Of a DNA stretch of 64,000 bases, positions 55,527 to 64,000 are shown in pieces (the first letter of the stretch is position 1; each line of letters starts with the position of its first letter). The notes under the pieces were generated by a model. It ran no database searches. It was given only the letters and a program-made list of their open reading frames with translations, and was not told the origin of the DNA. Source of the DNA: Oncomelania hupensis. Lineage: Eukaryota; Mollusca; Gastropoda; Littorinimorpha; Pomatiopsidae. Made by a program: the position numbers and the translations under genes. Location of the stretch: contig CM072522.1 in assembly GCA_036898135.1 (NCBI GenBank), forward strand, positions 11,733,030-11,797,029, written 5' to 3'.

Positions 55527-56208
55527 AGGCGCCACTACACATGGCCGAATGTGCTCCGATCGTGTTGCCGATTCCAACCCGATTGCTTTCGAATGACGTC
55601 ATTTGCATCCGTCCGATCCCGTTGGGCTCGGAATCTTGTGATTATAGATCCTGCCCTGTACTGCCGAGAGAAATCGCCCCGATTGTATGCTTCAACCTAT
55701 CAGAACGCGTCTCGCGAGTACGTGGTTTAAACGTCAACATGGCGGAAGAAACTACTCTCTGGCTCAACCATGGCCAAACCCACCACCACCTTTGCTGCCG
55801 ATGATTCACCTTTCTAAGAAAACCGCAGCTACTATTAGGTAGGTTGGGTTGTGCCGCGCCACAGGCTGCGACTATGCCTTCCACAAGGGAGGCGACCCAC
55901 AATTTTCCAATAAAAAGGGACAATAAAGTGTCAGAAGTCGAAAAAACAAACGTAGAAAAAAGTCTATTCCAAATATGATGCAAAATTGCTGCTAACGTAA
56001 GCAAATCGTGATCACTGTCAAAACTGACAGCATTTGAAAAGCAGGAAGGTGTGAGCAACCTTTACGTTCTGGTTCAAACGGGTCGGCTTGATCGGGAGCG
56101 TGTGGCAGTGCTCCCGCTTTTGCAGTCCGGCCCGATCACACTCCGATTAAAACGGTACTGGAGGCTGCCCTAAAACCGTCCTCAAAACCGCTATGTGTGG
56201 CGGCGCCT
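55527..56208. mobile_element. PIF/Harbinger-like MITE
   Basis: Imperfect TIRs (AGGCGCCACTACACATGGC left; AGGCGCCGCCACACATAGC on the opposite strand at right) with TAA duplicated on each side (55524-55526, 56209-56211). A 3-bp TWA target is a hallmark of PIF/Harbinger. 682 bp, GATCG/CGATC-rich ends, no transposase frame. A SINE S1 fragment is nested inside. Confidence 0.72.
55835..55945 (+). mobile_element. SINE family S1, 3' fragment
   Basis: TTAGGTAGGTTGGGTTGTGC to AAAAAGGGACAATAAAG matches the 3' part of the S1 copies at 44413 and 62855. It is nested in the PIF/Harbinger-like element. Confidence 0.75.
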
Positions 56209-56593
56209 TAATACCAGATCTTGGCAGCCAAATGCAGCAGTGCCATGCCATCGGCTGACACGCTGGAGTGGATTTCACTAAATAGCTAGCTAGACCTAAG
56301 ACAAGTACTGACTACATTTTCATGAGAACGTGGCAGTCGTACTGCAGCGCCACGCAGATCAAGATATAATGTCCAACCTTTTATTATTATTATTATTTTA
56401 CTAGACACTCTTATGTTATTGAAACTTAGGCAACATTTACACAAGATCGTGTCAACCGCATTGCAGTGGTAACTAGGCCAGAGGGAGCAGAAGTCACCAC
56501 CCTAATGACGTTATGTCTGTTGTAGCTTTTCTGTGGTGGCACTAAGCGTCTTGTGTATGTGGAGGTCCGCTGGATCCTATAAACGACTAACTA

Positions 56594-56634
56594 TAAGCCC
56601 CCACCCCCCACCCCCCACCCCCACCCCCCACCCA
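56594..56634 (+). repeat. C-rich (CCCCCCA)n tract
   Basis: Five or more CCCCCA units; the opposite strand could form a G-quadruplex. Confidence 0.85.
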
Positions 56635-56663
56635 AAATATATGTTTACGGTTTCCCGACCGAC

Positions 56664-57026
56664 CCCACAGAAGACTTCTAGGCATTTCCTATACCCAGCA
56701 CATCACCAATGACGAAGTCCGACAGACCATCTCACAAGCCATTGGACAACACGATGACATGCTCATAGTGGTGAAGAAACGAAGGCTCCGAAGGAATGGC
56801 CTCGTCAGCAGAGCATCAGTCCTTGCAAAGACCATCCTGCAAGGCACGGTGCAAGGAGGCTGAAAAAGGAGACAAAAAAAGAGGTGGGAGGTCAACATTT
56901 TAGAATGGACTGGCTTGACACTGAGCGACGCCATGAGGGTTGGTGAGGACAGAGAAAGATGGAGCACGCTGGTTAAACGATCATCTGTGGTGCCCCAACG
57001 ACCTTCGAGTTATGGGATAGGATAAG
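56664..57026 (+). mobile_element. RTE-type LINE copy J, 3' fragment
   Basis: From AGAAGACTTCTAGGCATTTC to TTATGGGATAGGATAAG, the last ~360 bp of the RTE. Flanks GACCGACCC and GACAGACCC may be a diverged TSD. Frameshifts present. Confidence 0.82.
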
Positions 57027-57385
57027 ACAGACCCTAATTTTTTGGTCCGACCCTAAACCTTTTTTGAGATCGTCTGAAAAAAAATTGTAAAAAGCCAACA
57101 AAAAAAATTCGCGCTAAAGGTCGAAAATATTTATTTTAAAAATCCGACCTAACGACCCTATTTTTTCCCCCCCTCTATAAACAGACTTTTGTTTTGCCAA
57201 ACTAACTTGTGTATGTAGAGATGGAGGAACGGGAAAGGGTAAAGCAATGGGGGTAGTAGGAGTCCGAATGTTGGATGTTGAATGTGTGTTTATGTTTGTG
57301 CGTGTGTAGTGTACTGTAGTATCACAGTAGTGTCTGTGTGGGGGAAAACGGTCAACATTTTCACGTAACTTTGCATTCATAAAGT
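57027..57385. other. no recognisable gene
   Basis: Begins with the flank of copy J, rich in CCGACCCTAA-like motifs, and ends in unique sequence. Nothing assignable. Confidence 0.4.
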
Positions 57386-57389
57386 AGTA

Positions 57390-57530
57390 GCCACAGTTGG
57401 CTTACGTTTTACGGATAATGCATTGGGTTATGAGATTTGTCACTGACCGGAAATTTAACGGGTGGCCACATCTTCGGAGTTTAGTGGCCGCACTTGACTT
57501 ATGTTTTACGGCTAATGCATTAGGTTATGA
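57390..57530 (+). repeat. ~97-bp tandem repeat, part split by a hAT element
   Basis: Units contain TTGGCTTACGTTTTACGG, AATGCATTGGGTTATGAGAT and CACTGACCGG. They continue at 58068-58165 after the insertion. About 2.5 units in total. Confidence 0.75.
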
Positions 57531-58067
57531 CAGTGATGTCCCGAGGCCTCGGACATCGGTCATGGTCCGATTCGTTTGGAAAATGACCGAATGCAAACAT
57601 CTGTGTCCCGTCAAATGTCCGATTCTATTGCGAAATTAGCGGTCATTGTCCGATAGTATTATGACTAGAGCGGTCACTGCAAGAAACATCTGTACAAACT
57701 GGAGTGTCAAAGCCGTTAAAACAAGTTTGAATAGTGGACAATGCTAGACTATTATCACTCTTTAGTACATTCCGTCGAACAACAAAAGGGCCGCAACTCT
57801 CGACACTTTTGAAAGGGATTTAACCGACACCATACTTCCTCTGCAACGATCTTACTACGCTCAAAATGCCGCCGAAGAAAAAGCTTTGTGTTGCTAAAGG
57901 GCAGTCTGTTTTGAGCTCGTTTTTGAAGAACAAATAAGCACCATTAATCGGTTCGCTTCACAATCTGAATGTCCTATTGCTTTTATGTTGTCAGGACATG
58001 ATGTCCGATTAGTTTTATGATTTAGGACATTTTGTCCTATTGCCCTCTAATCCTAGGAACACCACTG
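57531..58067 (+). mobile_element. hAT-type MITE with perfect 8-bp TSD
   Basis: Ends CAGTGATGTCCC and (opposite strand) CAGTGGTGTTCC. Flanked by GGTTATGA at 57523-57530 and 58068-58075, a perfect 8-bp duplication as expected for hAT. 537 bp. A 23-codon frame (57866-57937, MPPKKKLCVAKGQ...) resembles a transposase N-terminus. Many GTCCGA/GTCCTATT motifs lie near the ends. Confidence 0.85.
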
Positions 58068-58192
58068 GGTTATGAGATTTTTCACTGACCGGGTGGCTAC
58101 ATCTGACGAGTTTAGTGGCCACATTGGCTTACGTTTTACGGCTTATGCATTGGGTCGGAGGTAGTGGCGCCATGTTTGTCACGGCCCGGTTC

Positions 58193-58768
58193 TCCCCCGT
58201 TGGGGTGCCGGGGGTTTCAGAATAAATAGTATCCCCACTTTCTGGAAATTTAGTGCTTTAAATTCCCACTGTCGCTGTCTTTCTCATTTGCTCTTTCTCA
58301 TTCCTGCTCTGTTCTATCAATCTGCTATACTATCGTCTTCTTCGCTAGACCAGTCTCCTACCTTTTTTCTTGAAAACTCTTCCGGGACAAGACTCCTTAT
58401 TTGTGTATGAGGTCTGTTGGATCAGCTTGGAAATATTGGACGCTTTCTGCCAGGTGTTCACTAGGGCTTCCTATGATGTTATTATTTAGCAATGTAGGCA
58501 TTTTATATGTATGTGTTTTGTTGATAATTTATAATGATGTTTGTATTCTATTTTGTTTTTGTAAACGGGGGTTCGATAAATTAGAGTACAGCCTCAGCGT
58601 CCATTGCGTGGGATGTCTTTATTGTAAAATGACTGGCTGGTGGAGAGCTTTCAGTTTTACCACTAGGGTTGTTTCAGCAGATCTTTTATGCGGATCAGGG
58701 GTCGTCCGGTCCTGATTTGGCTCGGAAGAGTCCGCTGGACCTAAAGCAATAATCATGTAATATAATGT
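58193..58768 (+). mobile_element. family B retroelement, copy 7
   Basis: Complete short form, TCCCCCGTTGGGGTGCCGGG to ATGTAATATAATGT. Flanked by a perfect 12-bp TSD ACGGCCCGGTTC (58181-58192, 58769-58780). The conserved 104-codon frame (58401-58715) is open. Confidence 0.88.
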
Positions 58769-58780
58769 ACGGCCCGGTTC

Positions 58781-59111
58781 GAATTTACAAACGTGTGTAG
58801 CTGTGTAATTTCTCTACAAGGGACTTTTTCATGACGAGGTAATGTGCTTTTCCGACACGCACCAAAGGAATTCAACTGGCTTAGCTCGCCAAGTCGTGTA
58901 CAGCAGATAATCTGTGTTGCGTGTAATCATACAAGGGAGGAGTTTAGGTTGACATCTAAACTCGTAACGTCACACTCTCGATTCCGATTGGTCCTCGTAA
59001 GCCCGGCTTACGTACGTTTGCATTAGAAATCAAACAAGCGTTATCCTTGTAAAATTTTAAGTCAGCCAGTACGCACACAAATACATAAGGAATTCATAAA
59101 CGTAACACAAG
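58781..59111. other. no recognisable feature
   Basis: Unassigned sequence, no open frame of note. Confidence 0.4.
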
Positions 59112-59372
59112 TGTGGCCGGGTGCTACAGGTCAATGTGGTCCGGCCTTAATGAAGTGAGGGTGTTCGGGGCCTCCTTTGTTGTTTGTAGATTATAGTCAC
59201 ACGACACTTTCGCATATAGGTGACTACTGGACCGATTTATACTGACACCAGCGGGCCAGTTGTTGGTAAAGGGGAAAATAATATGATCACACGTTGACCA
59301 ATCCGGGATTCGAACCAGCGACCTTTCGGTTACTAGCAAGACGCTCTTACCAACTGAGCTACCCGGCCCCTG
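59112..59372 (-). mobile_element. tRNA-derived SINE (minus strand)
   Basis: The head on the minus strand reads GGGTAGCTCAGTTGGTAAGA (A box) and CGCTGGTTCGAATCCCGG (B box), with 3' bases that do not complete an acceptor stem. A ~180-bp non-tRNA body follows. Looks tRNA-like but extends beyond a tRNA, so it is called a SINE. Confidence 0.65.
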
Positions 59373-59624
59373 ACCTCCTTTTCTCAGGCCTAGCTTTATA
59401 TAGATTGTGCTCTAACCACTACGTCCTCGTGTCACTCAACCGTTTTAAGATCGCCTGATTGGAGAGCTGTTAATTTGCATAAGTGCTTTTTGCAGCCTGT
59501 GCTCCTGATGTTGCATTTTTATGTGTCCATATAAAATAGGAGAACAATAAAAAAAAAAGACGGAAATCGACAGAGACAGTCAAATTCTCACGCACGAATA
59601 CACACGCACACAGACAGGCAGACC

Positions 59625-59680
59625 GATACACACACACACACACACACGCACACGCACACGCACACCCACACACAAACAAA
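59625..59680 (+). repeat. (CA)n-rich tract
   Basis: CACACA with GCACACG interruptions. Confidence 0.9.
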
Positions 59681-59684
59681 CAAG

Positions 59685-59895
59685 TGCGGACAACATATCA
59701 GCCTCCAAGTGTGCGCGTACAACATATCAGACTCCCAGTGTGCGCGTACAACACATCAGGCTCCCAGTATGCGCGTACAACACATCAGGCTCCCAGTGTG
59801 CGCGTACAACACATCAGGCTCCCAGTGTGCGCGTACAACACATCAGGCTCCCAGTGTGCGCGTACAACACATCAGGCTCCCAGTATGCGCGTACA
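59685..59895 (+). repeat. 29-bp minisatellite, about seven units
   Basis: Unit GTGCGCGTACAACACATCAG plus GCTCCCAGT, nearly perfect after the first unit. Because 29 is not a multiple of three, three units cycle through all frames, and all three plus-strand frames happen to be open. Not a CRISPR array because there are no spacers. Confidence 0.93.
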
Positions 59896-60133
59896 CTTAC
59901 ACTCACATATTACGCAGACAGTCGCACACTCGCACATACACACAGACATATATACGCGTTCATGTACCCACATACAACTCTCTCATAGGAAGACACTCGC
60001 AAACATACACGCATACAGGCGCACATTCACACACACACGCACACGTTTGTAAAAACGCCGTTGTAATGACTTTCGTAAAACGCCACGTACGTTGTTCTGA
60101 CCTTTTGTTTTAAAATTTTTCCATTTTTTGAAG

Positions 60134-60200
60134 CTAACCCTCACGCAAACTCTAACCCTTAACCTAATTCTAAGGCTAACGCAGCCCTAACCCTAACGGA
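60134..60200 (+). repeat. degenerate telomere-like (CCCTAA) sequence
   Basis: Scattered CTAACCC/CCCTAA-type motifs, weaker than the array at 12211-12286 and on the opposite strand. Confidence 0.5.
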
Positions 60201-60222
60201 ACACTCTTTTGACGTCAAAATA

Positions 60223-60836
60223 CATTACATTACATGGTTATTGCTTAAGGTCCAGCGGACTCGTCCGAGCCAAATCAGGACCAGAGAAGTGAACCAGGAC
60301 TCGCATCTGATCCGCATAAAAGATCTGCCGAAACAACCCTAGTGGTAACACTGAAGACAATCTACCAGCCGGCAACTTTACAATAAAGACATCTCACGCA
60401 GGGGACGCTAAGGCTATACTCTAATTTATCGACCCCCCGTTTACAAAAACAAAATAAAATACACACATCACTATACAATATCAACAAAACACATCCATAT
60501 AAAATGCCTACATTGCCAAATAATAACATCATGGGAAGCCTCAGTGACCATATGGCAGAAAGCATCCAATATTCCCAAGCTGATCCAATAGACCTCACAC
60601 ACAAATGAGGAGTTTTGTCCCGATAGAGGTTTCCAGAAAAAACGTATGTGATTGGTCTAGGGAAGAAGATAGTATAACAGATTGATAGAACTGAATAGGA
60701 ATGAGAAAGAACAAAGGAGAAAGACATTGACAGTGGGAATTTAAAGCCCTAAATTTCCAGAAAGTGGGGATACTATTTATACTGAAACCCCCAGCACTCC
60801 CACGAGGGGGGGGGGAGGGGGGGGGAAGAGGGGGGC
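60223..60836 (-). mobile_element. family B retroelement, copy 8
   Basis: Tail CATTACATTACATGG at the left; 5' end with an expanded G tract (60804-60835). Perfect 11-bp TSD ACGTCAAAATA at 60212-60222 and 60837-60847. A frame of 121 codons (60362-60727) overlaps the conserved one. Confidence 0.85.
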
Positions 60837-60914
60837 ACGTCAAAATAATGGTGCGTCAAAAGGAACGTAGGTAGAGTATAAAGAGTGTGTAAAAATAACG
60901 ACGTTTCTACAAAC

Positions 60915-60920
60915 ACACAT

Positions 60921-60962
<42 letters not shown>

Positions 60963-60982
60963 ACACACATACACACACACAC
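60915..60982 (+). repeat. (CA)n microsatellite
   Basis: About 22 CA units, then looser ACACAC. Confidence 0.95.
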
Positions 60983-61185
60983 TCACAGACTCACGCGCAG
61001 ATGCAATAACGCCTTCAAAACACCTAGGCAAGCATACTATACTGACCAACTCCTGCCACGGTCAAGATCACGCCATCGTGCAATGTCAAGGGCATAGTTT
61101 ATGCATTATAATTGTAAATGTTCCGTTAGGTTTAGATTACCAATTTATAACGTATGAGAGAATTACCAAACTTAGCTTGGATGCA

Positions 61186-61704
61186 CAGGGATGTTGGTAG
61201 GAAATTTTTTCTTCGGCGATTTGGCCGAAACAGCCGTAAAACTTTCGGCTTTTTACAGAAAGTTTCGGCTCTCTCTTCAAAAGCAGTCTCACAAGTTTTT
61301 TGACTAGGTTCACTACGTTAACATGCACCTTACACCTCCATATATTAAAGGTGTTCTGTGGATGTATATCTTTGTAATAAAACATAATTTTAGGAGTAGA
61401 ATAAGAACATTGAAAAGAAATTTTATTTTCTTAAATTTTAGACACACACGAACAATAACAAGTTTAGACTGTCCCTTGACAGACCACAATACTGTAAGAG
61501 TTTCTGGGTTTACCCTTAGTAGTTATGGAATCCTCACCTAAACTGCAAGCGTACAGCACAGGAATATCGCAAAAATTGACAAAATTGAGCCGATTCACCC
61601 GTGAAAACTTCGGCTCGGCGAGCCGACATGACGGACAGTTTATCGGCTTTTTTTTATAAAAATTTCGGCTAAAAGCCGAAGATCCGACCCAAACGACATC
61701 CCTG
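61186..61704. mobile_element. hAT-like MITE with TTTCGGCT motifs
   Basis: TIRs CAGGGATGT at both ends, flanked by ATGCA (61181-61185, 61705-61709). Subterminal regions hold repeated TTTCGGCT/AGCCGAA motifs. 519 bp, no transposase frame. The hAT assignment rests on the CAGGG terminus; the observed TSD is only 5 bp. Confidence 0.62.
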
Positions 61705-61857
61705 ATGCATTAGAAAGAAGTTTGACACCTCTCGACACGTTCATGCTGTTCTGAGAGCAAACTACGGACGTGACGTCCGTGACTTTTGACACTGCACGAG
61801 TCGGTCTGCTTTTGACCGTGGGTTGTACACGCGCGGCTCCGATGCACGATTCTCGAT

Positions 61858-62072
61858 GTCCTATCCTATCCTATCCCGTAACTCGGAGGTCGTAGGGGCA
61901 CCACAGATGATTGATTGGGCACCACAGATGATCGTTTAACCAGCGTACTCCATCTTTCCCTGTCCTCAGCAATCTTGATGGTTTCGCTCAGTGTGTCAAA
62001 CCAGTCCGTTCTCGAATGTTGTCCTCCCACCTCTTTTTCGGTCTCCCTCTACTTCTACCTCCTTGCACCGTG
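61858..62072 (-). mobile_element. RTE-type LINE copy K, 3' fragment
   Basis: TATCCTATCCTATCCCGTAA, 3' UTR with a duplicated GGGCACCACAGATGAT, then the last coding bases to about 62072. Severely 5'-truncated. Confidence 0.82.
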
Positions 62073-62507
62073 CTTCTCGATGTACTTTCCATATTTGGAA
62101 AGTCTCGCTCTAGTCCAAGATTCATGTTTGGTGTCAACAACTGAACGCCATGTTGTAGGCAAATGTTGGCGCGAGTTGATGACCACGTGTTGTACTGACC
62201 CGCATTCTGATTGGTCAATGCCAGCTTCTCGACGCACGGAATAGAACTGGGTCTATCGTCATTCGGACTCGCCGCATGGACCTTGCGTCAGCGCTGAGGC
62301 CGCGACGTGCTGTACGTCGTACGTCAGAGTCTTGCGCCCGATGCGGCGCGTCAAAAAGAGGCGCGCGTCTTAATTAACAGACGCTGACAATTGACGCATC
62401 GTCGGCAGTGGGCCTAACAACACAAAGAAAACACAGGACGCAGACCACGATCCAAAAAGCTAATTTGCATGTTGAATTTCCGTTGCACAGCGAGGGCAAG
62501 AGATAGC

Positions 62508-62510
<3 letters not shown>
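62073..62510. other. no recognisable gene
   Basis: CpG-containing unique sequence. No assignable frame or repeat. Confidence 0.4.
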
Positions 62511-62580
<70 letters not shown>

Positions 62581-62590
62581 GGAGAGAGAT
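62511..62590 (+). repeat. (GA)n microsatellite
   Basis: About 38 GA units with few interruptions. Confidence 0.96.
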
Positions 62591-62854
62591 GGAGGATAGG
62601 AATGGGTGGAGACTGAACGAGACAGGGAATGAGGGTATTTTAAAATTAGCCCCATATTATGTATGTAGGATGCAGATGCATGGATCGATACTAAGATATT
62701 ATCCTAGACAAAATCATTTGTCCCAGTTTACAACCAATAGTAAGCGATGGTTTGTCCCAGGTTTGGCCACATACTTGTTATTTTAATGCATCGTGATGCA
62801 CGTGTCTTTACTGAGGAGTACCAAGAGCCAAATAGAAATGAGTTCTCTACTATT

Positions 62855-63200
62855 TTTTATTTATTTTATTTTATTTTATTTTATTTACTTTATTGTCCCT
62901 TTTTCCATAGGGAAATTCTGGGCCGCCTTCCCGGGGGAAAGCGTAGTCGCAGCCTGTGGCGCGCCCAAACCCAACCTACCTAACATTAGTTGTGATTTTG
63001 AAATTTTGCTGGGGGAGAAAACTGGAATACCGGGAGAAAACCCCCGAGACGTTGCCCGAGTCGAAAGTAAATAATAATCGAAGAAACATAACGCCCAGAT
63101 GCTGGATCGAACCCACACCTGTCAGGCGCCAATGGTTTTCTGGCCTGTGGACAAGGCAAGTTAGTCCCGCCTTAGCCCACTTGGCCACAACGCTCGAACC
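62855..63200 (-). mobile_element. SINE family S1, complete copy
   Basis: Minus-strand counterpart of 44413-44725. The head near 63150-63200 has GTTGTGGCCAAGTGG and GTGGGTTCGATCCAGCA. The body has CTCGGGGGTTTTCTCCCGG. The 3' tail is an (AAAAT)n run read as TTATTTTATT at 62860-62890. Confidence 0.75.
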
Positions 63201-63287
63201 TCCAATCCCATTTCCGTACAGGGCATGATAAAATGGTTAAATTGGCGCTAGCCGAGTCGGATAACGACGGCTGAGTAATACAAAACG

Positions 63288-63290
<3 letters not shown>

Positions 63291-63351
<61 letters not shown>

Positions 63352-63402
63352 GAGAGAGAGACAGAGAGAGAGAGAGACAGAGAGAGAGAGAGACAGAGAG
63401 AG
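63291..63402 (+). repeat. (GA)n microsatellite
   Basis: GA units interrupted by GATA and GACA. Confidence 0.96.
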
Positions 63403-63504
63403 GAGGAGGGTGATGTATGCCGCCGCTAGCGGTTCGATGACTATTTACTTTTATATACTTTTTATACATTGTGTAATATTTGCCAAAATATAGTTCACAG
63501 ACAC

Positions 63505-64000
63505 TCACACAATTCACTCAACAATAATCATGTTCAAAATGCTAATTCTCTTGGCACTATTGTGGCTCGGCTTTATTCCAACGAAGCCAAAGGGAAAAAA
63601 AATAGGCAGTGTGTTTTTAACAAAGTAAAATTCAGATCGACGGACCGACCGACTGACCGACAGTCGGACTGTTTACTGAAAGATGGCCCATGATTTTAAG
63701 TACCTGTATACCAAAACTCAACAACAGGGAAATTCGGAGCGACGGACCGAACGACTGATCGACTGTCTGACAACCGGATTGCTACCGAAGAATTGCCCAC
63801 GCTTTAGAAAACCTGGATATCAAAACTCAAAACAACCTCTTCTGCCGTTTTTGAGACGTTGAGCAAAACGTGTTTAGCAACGGAATGACTCCAATGGCCT
63901 TGACCTTTGCGTTAGAGCATTTGTGATGTCACGGGAGGCAGGTCACTAACCTAGGTAATGTTACCATGAAATTTGGTCAAAGGTTCTTTAAATATGGCTC
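63505..64000 (-). repeat. dispersed repeat family E, reverse copy
   Basis: Minus-strand match to 7575-7678 plus 8777-9041 and, at 63505-63620, to 29900-29960. It shows the uninterrupted target into which RTE copy A inserted. Contains CGGACCGACCGACTGACCGA-type short repeats. Continues beyond the window. Confidence 0.6.

Noticed and set aside
55541..55804. 87-codon frame in the PIF/Harbinger-like MITE
   Set aside because: No transposase or Myb-like motif is visible; likely chance.
59290..59372. tRNA gene on the minus strand
   Set aside because: Looks tRNA-like but the 3' acceptor side is not complementary and the repeat continues well beyond tRNA length; treated as a SINE head.
59685..59895. 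Possible CRISPR array from regular 29-bp repeats
   Set aside because: Repeats are contiguous with no spacers, no cas genes are present and the genome is animal. It is a minisatellite.

Overview
This is a repeat-dense window from an animal nuclear genome. There are no operons, bacterial ribosome binding sites, phage genes or CRISPR arrays. Nearly all long reading frames belong to transposable elements. Long microsatellites, TTAGGG-type interstitial repeats and the mix of RTE, BEL/Pao and Gmr1-like elements suggest a marine invertebrate. A mollusc, perhaps a gastropod, is my inference; no gene here proves it.

Layout. 1-6.9 kb: a very young Gmr1-like Ty3/gypsy provirus on the minus strand. It has ~1.54 kb LTRs, a gag-protease-integrase frame and a separate RNase H frame, and it has lost its reverse transcriptase (RT). 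7.6-15.3 kb: fragments of one RTE-type LINE (tail (TATCC)n/(GGATA)n), three copies of a ~580 bp element here called family B (tail (TAATG)n or (AATC)n), the 3' end of another LINE with a (TTGAC)n tail, a telomere-like array and many microsatellites. 15.3-19.1 kb: mostly unassigned sequence with microsatellites, one tRNA-type SINE and a small ~90 bp repeat. 19.2-33.2 kb: a large nest. It holds a near-full-length RTE copy on the minus strand, a BEL/Pao provirus on the minus strand that also lost RT and RNase H, a near-full-length RTE copy with an intact 909-codon frame on the plus strand, and another RTE copy with an inverted 5' end. 33-41.6 kb: older dispersed repeats, two family B copies, a SINE with a 5S-rRNA-like segment, a CR1/Jockey-like LINE fragment and an RTE fragment. 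41.8-49.4 kb: the only candidate host gene, on the minus strand. It consists of four putative exons with plausible splice sites and an NRF-1-type palindrome at the promoter end. A hAT transposon encoding only its N-terminal zinc-finger region, a SINE, an RTE fragment and a GC-rich block sit in its introns. 50.4-64 kb: several TIR elements with target-site duplications (TSDs), more RTE and family B copies, SINEs, a 29-bp minisatellite and long (GA)n tracts.

How the parts relate. The RTE copies could supply target-primed reverse transcription. Family B and the SINEs have TSDs and tails that suggest they use such machinery in trans. Both LTR proviruses retain gag, protease and integrase but no RT, so any mobility would need an RT-bearing partner elsewhere. 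The small TIR elements look like non-autonomous hAT and PIF/Harbinger derivatives.
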